A stretch of DNA of 64,000 nt from Boswellia sacra. Lineage: Eukaryota; Streptophyta; Magnoliopsida; Sapindales; Burseraceae. The stretch is from the NCBI GenBank assembly GCA_013180625.2, contig SNVD02014557.1:27237-91236 (forward strand). The letters run 5' to 3'. The number at the start of each line of letters is the position of its first letter. The stretch's first letter is position 1. A program made the position numbers and the translations under genes. Shown here one piece after another: positions 55,062 through 64,000 of this stretch. A model generated the notes under the pieces. It saw only the letters and a list, made by a program, of their open reading frames with translations. It ran no database searches and had not been told where the DNA came from.

Positions 55062-57157
55062 ATGACTTCTGAATCAACTACTCCCGTTCCTATCGAGGAC
55101 ATCCCTGAAGAAGCGAGTAGTGAAATTGCTTCCCAAAAAAATAAGAGGAAAAAGCCTCAAGTATCCGGTGTATGGGATCATTACAAAAAAGTTGGAGGAA
55201 ATAAGTGTATATGTGGCTATTGTGGGGGGTCCTTCCTATGTGATAGTAAGAAGCACGGGACTAAAACATTGTGGAATCATTTATATAGATGTCCAAAGTA
55301 TATTTTGAGTGACAAACAAGCCGAGAAGGATGACAAACAAACAGTTCTTTCTTTCGGTCCAAAAAGGACAGAAAGTGGAACCGCAAGTAATCTTATAGGT
55401 ATAGGCTTTGATAAGGAGGCAATTAGAAAGTCAGTTGTGGAGATGATAATTATAGATGAGTTACCATTTAAGTTTGTAGAGAACAAAGGGTTTCGGCGTC
55501 TCATGCGAGTTGCTTGTCCAAAGTTTGAATGTCCATCAAGAATAACGGTAGCAAGGGAAATTTTCTCTTTGTTTTTGGGTGAGAAAGAAAATTTGAAGAA
55601 GTATTTCAAAGTAAGCAAGGTTAGAGTGTCACTAACTACAAATATTTGGACTTCAATACAGAACATGAATTACATGGTGATTACTGCACATTTCATTGAT
55701 GATAACTGAAGATTACACAAAAGGATTTTGAGTTTCTCTCAAATTGTGAATCATAAAGGGGAAACTATTGGGAAGCAGATTGAGTCTTGCTTGCTTGAGT
55801 GGGGATTAGAGAAAATATTTACAATCACAGTGGATAATGCTAGTGCAAATGAAGTGGAAATCAATTATGTGAAGAAAAAGGTACAGGGTTGGAAAAATAG
55901 TGGGTTGATTCTTAATGGGGATTACATGCATGTTCGTTGTCTTGCCCATATTGTTAATCTCATTGTTGGTAAGGGTTTAAAGGATCTTCATAAGTCCATT
56001 GCTAGTATTCGTAATGCTGTGCGTTATGTGAGATCATCTCCTGCAAGATTACAGAGATTTCAGTCTTGTGTTGAACATGAAAAAATTTAATACAAGGGAA
56101 ATTTAGTAATGGATGTACCCACTAGATGGAATGCTACATATTTGATGTTAGAGAGTGCTTTACATTTTCAAAAAGCACTTAACCGTTTGGAGGAAGAGGA
56201 TGGACACTATAAACTCTACTTTGCAGAGGAGAAGACGTTAGGGCCACCTACAGAAGAGGATTGGGATCAAGGTAGATTGTTTGTTAGTTTTTTACATAAT
56301 TTTTATGAAGTAACTCTAAAGTTTAGTGCTTCTTTGACTGTGACATCACATATTGCATTTAATGGAATATGGAGGATTCATAGTCAATTAATTGAGTTGC
56401 AAGAACAAAGTAGTAGTGTTTTGTGTGATATGGCAAAAAATATGAAGAAGAAATTTGACAAGTACTTTGGGTCTTTTGATAGATTTAATGAGATGTTGCT
56501 CATTACAGTTGTGCTTGATCCAAGATTCAAAATTAGGCACTTTGATTTTACTTGGAGAAGTTTTTGGGGTGATACTAAGACAGAGCAAATGATAATGGGC
56601 CTTAAAATATTGTTAGTTAAGCTATATGAAACTTATAAGCTTTTAGTAGATAGCTCTTCAAAAGTGGCAAGGACTGAAGTGTCAAAACTCCTTGTCGGTC
56701 ATATCCCAACCTCAACATTAGTGATGAAGTTCAGCTGGTAAAGCCATGGGTAGATCCAGCTGTAAGGTTTATGGATAATTTAACAAAGTCATAAACATCA
56801 AATGAGGTGGATACTTATTTAAACAATGCCAATTTAGTGGGGCAGACTGAGGATTTTGATATCTTGGCTTGGTGGAAACTAAATGAAGGCAATTTTCCAG
56901 TGTTATCATGTATAGCAAAGGATGTTCTTGCTATATCGGTCTCTACTGTTGCTTCAGAGTCAGCATTCAGTACTGGAGGGCGGATTCTTGACCGATTTAG
57001 AAGTTCATTAACTCCTAAAATGGTTGAATCTTTAATATGCTCACAGAATTGGTTAACTTCTACATTGATTGATGAAGTATTCCCAACTACAGAGACTGAA
57101 GAGGATGCTATTGGAGATTCTGTGGGTTTTTGTACTTCAATTGAGATAGGTAATTAG
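55062..57157 (+). pseudogene. hAT transposase with BED finger and C-terminal dimerisation domain
   Basis: The ATG at 55062 follows tttttcag, a likely splice acceptor; the frame is also open to an ATG at 55032. A BED zinc finger (CGYCGGSF ... LWNHLYRCP) occupies residues of about 45-80. The core follows: TTNIWTS, with Asn where the first catalytic Asp is expected, ITVDNASAN with the second Asp, RCLAHIVNLIV, and DVPTRWNATYLMLE. The C-terminal hAT dimerisation block is ILAWWKLNEGNFPVLSCIAK and VSTVASESAFSTGGR, with the catalytic-type Glu. Stops at 55707-55709 and 56088-56090 and a frameshift near 56735 break the frame. With the Asp-to-Asn change the protein would be inactive. Confidence 0.88.
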
Positions 57158-57547
57158 GGATTTTGTTTAATAACTTAAAATATCATTTGCAGTTAACATT
57201 TTAAAGCATTCACTAACTACATTATATTCATTTGTGTTTGTTTGTCATTGATATAGAAGTTTTTAAATCAACCATAACAGCAGCTGATCGTATGGAGCTT
57301 GATTGATGGGTGTCAATTTCATAGGTAATAACTAACTCAACATATTTTCATTACTGACTGCTAGTGCTCACACAAATTTATTTTTGTTTGATGTTGTTAG
57401 AAATATGGAAGAGATGACTTTCTTCTTTTTCAATCTGAGTAGGTGGAATGCTACATATTTGATGTGGTGGAGATTATGTCATGCTCCGTTTAAAACTTGG
57501 ATTATTGTAATTTACAATTTTGCATCTTAATTATATGTATTTTGTTT

Positions 57548-57650
57548 TACTTTGGAGTCTATATTTATGTGTTGTAGTTGTACTTTGGACTCTATATTTA
57601 TGTGTTGTAGTTGTACCTTGGACTCTATATTTATGTCTTTTACTTTGGAC
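57548..57650. repeat. 33-bp tandem repeat near the hAT 3' end
   Basis: Units of tactttggactctatattt restart at 57548, 57581 and 57614, with a shortened unit near 57640. It is unrelated in sequence to the 33-bp repeat at 54753. Confidence 0.8.
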
Positions 57651-58444
57651 TGTAACATTATATTTATATGTTGTTAACTTAGATTTTGAGTAGCTTTCAA
57701 ATGAAATGATATTGTATGTTAAGGGTGAGTATATATTAGGTTGAGACTTGAGAGTGCTTTTCCATTGTTTTAGCTTAGATAGGAGATATTGCTTGCTTGG
57801 GTTTATAATGTTTTATTTTTTGTTGTATTTATCTTTGAGTTTCATTACTTTCATAAGTAATTAGTCTTAATTTGTATATGTATATGATATAGATTAATAT
57901 ATATTAATGGGCCTTATTTTATATGTAGTATAGATTATTTTTTGTCAATGGGCCTTATTTTGCATATAATATAACTTTAAAAATATATATGGGCCTTAAT
58001 AAAATGTTGTCAAACAATTGGGCTAAACTGTTGAATTAGCCCATCATCTGACCCGACAAACCCGACAAACCCGATCATCCGGGTTGGTCCCGGGTTTCAG
58101 ATTTCATAAACCCGATTTCGGGTACAAAATCGAAAACCCGATCATGTTTCAGGTTGTGTCGGGTTGGGCCAAACCCGACCCGACCCGACCCGTGAACACC
58201 CCTAGAAGCTGCAATCCATAAAACACCAATAAACCCATCAACAAAAAGGGTAGTCTGTAGAAAACAAAAATAAAACTATGTTTAAATAAGAAAATACCAC
58301 TAAGAAAAAAAAAGCTGCTTTGGTAACGAACTTGTGTCTAAAAGCTGGATATAATTAATAAATGTTATATACAAAAGGTTACATGGCATTTTGAACATAC
58401 CAAGAACACTATTGTTAATGAATGACAATCGGGGCAAGCCCTAT

Positions 58445-58624
58445 TGCCCATGCTACAACAACCATGTAATATAATTTCATATTGTTGAACTTGAAGTCCA
58501 CCTAGGATAAGTACCAAAACAAATTGTAGTTAGGCATCATTTAGGTTTTAGGAAGTTATGCATGTGATTCATCTTCATTGATTTATTTGTACTTATTTTT
58601 AGTTATTAAATTTATTTCCATTAA
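58445..58624 (+). repeat. Diverged direct repeat, copy 1
   Basis: Pairs with 61376-61554. The central part (taagtaccaaaacaaattg) is exact and the flanks carry scattered substitutions and small indels. Confidence 0.75.
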
Positions 58625-61375
58625 GAACTTACCTCACCATCAAATTTTTTATTTCCTAATCTCTACAAGCAAAACAAAAATAAGTTTTAAAATTATATGG
58701 GACGATTGCAAAATGTAAGATAATACTTTACATGGGAAAAGAGTGTGGCTGGGAGTGCAAGACATTTTCATTGAATGTATGCAAAAAAAGGTAAATCAGC
58801 ATTCATTCACAAAAATCATACAAAATTAACCAACATATATTTTTTTATTTAATTATAAAATTTATTTCTAATTGTGATTTTAAAGTAAACCATGAAGCTA
58901 AGGATAAAGCATGCGACTTGGCAGAACTTGCATCAACCCCAAGGCATTAATTTATAAACAAAGTAAACAACTAATTCAACAAATCTCTTAGAAAGTATTA
59001 AAAGATGAAATTTCTAACCATTGAGAATAGGCTCAGCATTTGTTATTGAATCCTTGTTTTTCTGCATAAATAAAACCATAAAACAATTAAAAAAAATAGT
59101 AACGTGATAATGACAATGATTCCAATCAGGTTAATGTACAAGATTATAGAAAATAAAAATAACTAGATTAGTTACCTACAAGATTTTGTAAAGCAACAAA
59201 TTGCTCTCTTACAATAGTGGCCAATAGCATCTAAGTCTGATGAAGATTTAAACGATAAGCTTACATTACTACAACTTCAAAAACAAGATGTTGTTTGACT
59301 TTATAAAAACTATAATTAGATGGCAGAGAAGTCATTAAAAATAACAAATAAACATATCAAATAACATTTCTTTTTCAATTATTTTTGTAACGAAGTACAA
59401 GCAAGAAGATCCAAGCAGTTACTTGTTTGGATCTGATCCATATTCAATTCATCCATTAAATTGGTGAATTAGCTATTGAAATTACTTAATTCTAGATAAC
59501 AACATTAAAAGGAATATTAAATATACTTTCATAGAATCATACATACACACACAAATACATCCACAACATTCTATTCTTTCTTCTTTTTTTTTTTTAACTA
59601 AATGTCAAAATAATTAAAAGTTGCCTTAAACCAAGAAATTAAATGGTTAACTAGAGAAAGTGAGGGAGAGATTGGGGTTATCGTCCCTGTTCACTATGAC
59701 AGTGACAAATGAAGAAGGAAGGATGAAAGCAGCAAGAAGAGGCGTTGGATGGAGTATATGTTTTTGTACACCTCTTGCAAGCCTTCTCTGATTCCTCCTC
59801 TTTCACATTCTCATTCTCTATTTTTTAGCTTTTATCCATGATTCTCTTTCTTAGACTTTCAAATCTCAACACTAAAAATTTATATATTTACTAAATTAAA
59901 ACGAACAAAAAATTAGATGGTATCCCTTTTTTGTCCTCTTAAAATACAATTTTCGATTTTCTTATGAAAAAAAATAACTTATCAAGAACATGAATCATTT
60001 ATAACTAATTTTACTTTGATTTTCTAATTACCAAGAACATCAATTGAATAATTTAATAGTTGTATATTCTATTAAAAAGATGTAATAAAAAATTATATTT
60101 TTACATAATAACACACGTACAAGAATGCAAGAACTAATGCCAAATTGTTCAAATGTGCCAGAGGCTGCCAACTGCAACAGGTAGTAGTTTGTTCAAGCAG
60201 CAAATGGGTTGGCAACGGTGCAGTAGGCCTTAAATCCAATAACTGTCCACTGCAGGCTACAAAACAGGAAGGTAAAGGCTGGGCTGCAGTAGTTTAATAG
60301 GTTTTCAGCCCAAGAAACTGCAAACAGTAGACAATAGCCTATTGTCAGACAACAAACCAGCAGCCCAAAATAGAGTCCAGAAAAATTAAATAAAATAACT
60401 AAAAACAAGGGCAATTTTATAGAAATTGTAGAAATTGTTTTTTGGGTCTTATTTTATTTATTTTGCTACTTGGAGGAGTGAAAATGCAAGATGCAGCTCA
60501 TGACGAAAGCGAAGAAAAGTCTTAAGCTGAATGAGTTGAAATCAATCGATTAATCAAACTAATGATTTAATTCATTAAGTTAATTTAATCAATTAAATAA
60601 CTTTAAACAATTATTCAATCAATTATTCAGCGTAATTAATAATCTTATTCAATTTATTTTAATTGATTCAATTCAATTTAATAATTTAAGATCGACTTCA
60701 ACTTATTTAATTCAATCTTAATTAATGTATTTATTCAATTTAATTAATTGATTAATCAATTTAATTCAATCAATTAATTAAACTGATGATGTGCGTGTGT
60801 AGTCCAATATTATCAAGTAATTATCTTCGCACACATGCTTAAGGATTTATAAAAGTGTAGGCAACGAAAATAAAGTCTCGAATTCAGGAGAATAGCAACA
60901 CCCCGCACCCCACATCACCAATTCATTAAACTATCATGAAAGAACATGATATCAATGTATCAAAGTATTATTGAGCACTATAGAAGTGGGGCAAATCATA
61001 ATTTTCATTTCATGGTAATTATTTTGAAATAATTTATAGACATCAATTTTCATAAACTACGTAAATCATAGCATTAGTATAGTTCATCCTATAGCTTTCA
61101 CTAAATTATTTAAAATTGATAATTAATTTATCTATTATTGGTCTTACCAAGATAAATTATAAATAATTAAGAAGTAGACTTTTAGTTTTGCTTCACCTCT
61201 ATTTCTATGTTTTCATATCTTGATTTTCGATCAAAAATCTGGTGAAAATTTGAATCCAAATAAAATTATAATAATAACCAACAAAAAGAAATTACTCGGC
61301 ATTTTTTGGAATCGCGGCAAGGTCCAGGTTGAGCTCTTGGAATAGTTGGGAGTACTCTCATCTTGCGGGCTTCAT

Positions 61376-61554
61376 TGTCCATGCTACAACAAGCATGTAA
61401 TATAATTTTAAATTGTTGAATTTGAATTACACCTGAGATAAGTACCAAAACAAATTGTAGTTAAGCATCATTTAGGTTTCCGGAAGTTATGCATGCAATT
61501 CATCTTCACTAATTCATTTTTAATATTTCTAGTTATAAAATTTATTTCCATTAA
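61376..61554 (+). repeat. Diverged direct repeat, copy 2
   Basis: Second copy of the segment at 58445-58624, in the same orientation about 2.9 kb away. Confidence 0.75.
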
Positions 61555-62048
61555 CCTTAAGTAAAGTAATATTATTGCAGTTATGGACAAATAAACCATC
61601 TAGTAATTGATAATGAGCTCCAAGCCAACTAAAAAACTCAGGGTAAAACATTAAAGGAAATGTTCTAGGTAATATGCTAGAAACTTACGAGTATTATAAG
61701 GGCCCAAACAGCCAAGAAAACAGTAAGCATCACGTTTCATATGAACTATTTGTATTAATTGCCAAAATCTTCACATACTGTGCTTTTCATGCATCTTACT
61801 TTTTTACTTTTGTCTTCTCATTTTCAGAATAAGCTAAACTAGCTAGTTTGACATAAACATAATACAAGTTCTAAATATTCATAAAGAGGTCTTTGTTTTT
61901 AATGAATTATGGTGTTTTTTTATTCTTTTCTTTAATTGTTGCGTTCCTAAAGAAAAATCGCTTTTTAATCCATTAATTTGGCTTCTTAGTTAGAAATGAT
62001 TGCCGAATAACATTTAAATCAAAGCTTAATCTTATGCATACATGATAC

Positions 62049-63467
62049 TGATAGGTGTCTTCTTATATATCATTTTCATATCAATTCGTCTATGTTTCTT
62101 CGCTATATTCCTTGGTATTTTTATATTTTTGTGTGATTTTTGATATTTGTAGGAGTTTTGGAGGAACTTGCACTAAATTGGAGTAAAACCCTTCATTTCC
62201 ACCTTTGCTAGTCAACCAACTTCTCGGATTTGATTGTATTGATATACAATGAACCAGATGACATGCTATATACCATTGGAAAGCTCTCGAAGTCTATTTT
62301 CTAGAGAAATTTACAGTTCACGAATCTATGTAGTGTACCAAAAGTTATGATAAAAATGGCATGAGAAGTGTAGAATTGTAATTCCACATATCACTGTAGC
62401 ATGTTATTATACGGGACACTGTAGCAAGTTACTGTAGCAGAGTATATAAACATATTTTAGGGTTTTATTTTGATAACAAGAAGAAGGGGAGAACGTGTTG
62501 GAGGCTTCATCTCTGGATTTCTCTCATCTCTTGGAGCTCTTGAAGGAGAAAGAAGGCTTGGAAAGAGGAAGAACTACAAACCCTAAAGAGATTTTCAAAG
62601 GATTTGCTAAGTTTTTCCTTTCCCTTTCATTTTGTGGAATGTCTCCATATTTTTTATTGTATTTGTATTGTGTTTGAATATGTGTAACTAAATCTGATTT
62701 GATTGAGGGTGATTTCAAAGCCCTTAATATGGTTTTTGTGAGTTGATTGTGCAAGAAGTCGTTATCCAATTCTCTAATTGAAATTGCTTTTATTTTCCCA
62801 TATCTAATGCTTATGATTGCTTGCTGATTGTATTTGGGGTTTCCAACTGAATATAATCTGGTTGTTGTCTATTGCTAGAGTAGAAATCTTGATCCGTAAT
62901 TGTCTTGAATTTCTAATCCTTAGTAGCAAAATTGTGATCTGAGATTGCAATTGGAGAATACAACCTAAGTTAAATAATCCGAGCTTGTGTGTTTATTGCT
63001 TAGATCAACCTATCTTTCTTATCTTAATGTATCCATTGAATTAAATTTAGAGAGCTTGTTCTAGGTTGTTTAATGGATAGAGATTAAATAAAGAGCCTGT
63101 TTTATTTAACAACAAAGTAAGGAAAGATTGGGATAACAGAGCTTGTTGCTATCTACGGTTGATAACTTCAATGCTGTAATTGGATGACAATTCTACGATT
63201 AATTCGCAAATCCATATCTTGTGATAGAGAATGATCCTTTAACCAGGTTACTCTCATTGATTTTTACTCAAATTAACTTAGCATTGTGTTATTCTTTACT
63301 TGCATTAATATTTCATCTAGGTAATCAATCAACAAAAACCCCCCCGTTTATTCTGTTTTTGCTTTTGAATAACAAATTCAATTAGAATCAATCCTCGTGG
63401 GAACGATATCTTACTCATCACTTTATTACTTGTGCGATTAGTATACTTGCTAGTTTCGAACGCATCA
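62049..63467 (+). mobile_element. Solo LTR D of the cargo-carrying Gypsy family
   Basis: 1419 bp from TGATAGG to GCATCA, flanked by GATAC (62044-62048 and 63468-63472). Homologous along its whole length to the LTRs of A, B and C but more diverged. It carries the three ACTGTAGCA boxes and a better TATA box, tatataaa (62443-62450). No primer site or internal sequence follows, so it arose by recombination between the LTRs of a former full element. Confidence 0.93.
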
Positions 63468-63472
63468 GATAC

Positions 63473-64000
63473 CCACCTTATTTTACATCGTTTAAACTCA
63501 TAAATCAATATAAATATGGAAATTAATGAACAGTAGGTGGGATTGAGCAAACTTTTTTGCTACTTTCACATTCATTATTGTTAATTATCAAAGCTAACCC
63601 TTTAATGGAATCCGATCTATTTAAAAATCTCATTATTGTAATCATAACTAACCCTTTGAAGAGGTTTTAGCATCTTGTTTTCTACTTTATATGCCAACAG
63701 ATTCATGAAGTAATAGTATATTGTGCCAAAAAAAAAAAAAAAAGAGTTCTAGCATGTACATTACCTTAAAATGGCTTTAAATTGCTTTGCACAATCGAAT
63801 CTAGCCTATCTTTTAGCAAACCACAAGAGATAACTGATTTCGAACATATTCAAGAATTAATTTTCTCTGCACAAGCACAAATGCATCCTCTTGTCTAACA
63901 AACAATATTATGCACAAATACATAAACTTGAATTTCTCTATACAAACATTTACAATTGGATCATGAGATGTATCTCTTTGTTGACACATCACCAAAGGTA
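63473..64000. other. AT-rich DNA to window end, no gene seen
   Basis: Sequence flanking solo LTR D with a poly-A run at about 63727-63742. Nothing recognisable. Confidence 0.6.

Larger units (their letters stand above)
53005..58204 (+). mobile_element. hAT DNA transposon (5.2 kb) with complete ends, transposase broken
   Basis: The ends TAGGGGTGTTCA and TGAACACCCCTA are perfect 12-bp inverted repeats flanked by a perfect 8-bp duplicate GAAGCTGC (52997-53004 and 58205-58212). Both sub-terminal regions (53028-53170 and 58050-58195) are crowded with cccgacccg/cgggtcggg arrays. The internal order is a 66-bp minisatellite, a 33-bp repeat, the transposase relic (55062-57157) and another 33-bp repeat. 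Undamaged ends and target duplicate suggest a fairly young insertion, even though the transposase is dead. Confidence 0.95.
58213..62043. other. AT-rich DNA, no gene; contains a diverged direct repeat
   Basis: No frame resembles a protein. About 180 bp at 58445-58624 recur, diverged, at 61376-61554 (both run tgctacaacaa ... taagtaccaaaacaaattg ... ttatttccattaa). The stretch 60540-60790 is low-complexity aattaattcaat. A GC-richer patch lies at 60150-60370. Confidence 0.6.

Noticed and set aside
1..64000. CRISPR-like arrays among the many tandem repeats
   Set aside because: Repeats are head-to-tail minisatellites or microsatellites without unique spacers, and the DNA is clearly plant nuclear.

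Overview
This is a repeat-dense, AT-rich stretch of nuclear DNA from a flowering plant, probably a dicot. The evidence is Ty1/Copia and Athila-like Ty3/Gypsy LTR retrotransposons, hAT DNA transposons, a PPR gene relic and abundant TA/CA microsatellites. The species cannot be fixed from the sequence. I see no clearly intact host gene; almost every open frame belongs to a mobile element, and most are broken.

Layout. 1-2271: AT-rich DNA with a 166-bp tandem duplication, an alternating CA/CG tract and a more GC-rich block (about 1320-1850) that may be an organellar insertion. 2277-17098: a decayed Copia element (Copia-1, TSD CTTCC), itself split by Gypsy element A (3541-12725, TSD GTCAC) and by a small GC-rich hAT element (13387-14231, 8-bp TSD). 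17104-24880: gene-poor DNA with a probable small hAT relic. 24881-34427: Gypsy element B (TSD AAACC). 34428-38737: a PPR pseudogene fragment and a possible Copia LTR. 38738 to about 51857: a second decayed Copia (Copia-2), split by Gypsy element C (39741-48922, TSD ATGTG). 51857-53004: a repeat-rich DNA-element relic. 53005-58204: a complete-ended hAT transposon with a broken transposase. 58213-62043: AT-rich DNA with a diverged 180-bp repeat pair. 62049-63467: a solo LTR of the same Gypsy family (D, TSD GATAC).

The notable content is the A/B/C/D Gypsy family. It has about 1.4-kb LTRs (TG...CA), a primer site matching tRNA-Asp and an Athila-like gag plus retropepsin region, but no reverse transcriptase, RNase H or integrase. 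In the space where pol/env would lie, every full copy carries the same two non-retrotransposon reading frames. The first is a 184-aa basic protein with a Cys4 finger that resembles plant-virus cysteine-rich nucleic-acid-binding proteins. The second is an intronless LOG-type cytokinin riboside 5'-monophosphate phosphoribohydrolase. Between them is a 67-bp tandem array of CACGTG boxes and hairpins whose stems show compensatory changes. LOG is intact in A, the finger protein is intact in B, and C has lesions in both. I interpret this as a non-autonomous LTR retrotransposon family that mobilises a two-gene cargo linked to cytokinin activation and nucleic-acid binding. It would need replication enzymes supplied in trans. 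That interpretation is inference; the structure itself is read directly from the sequence.
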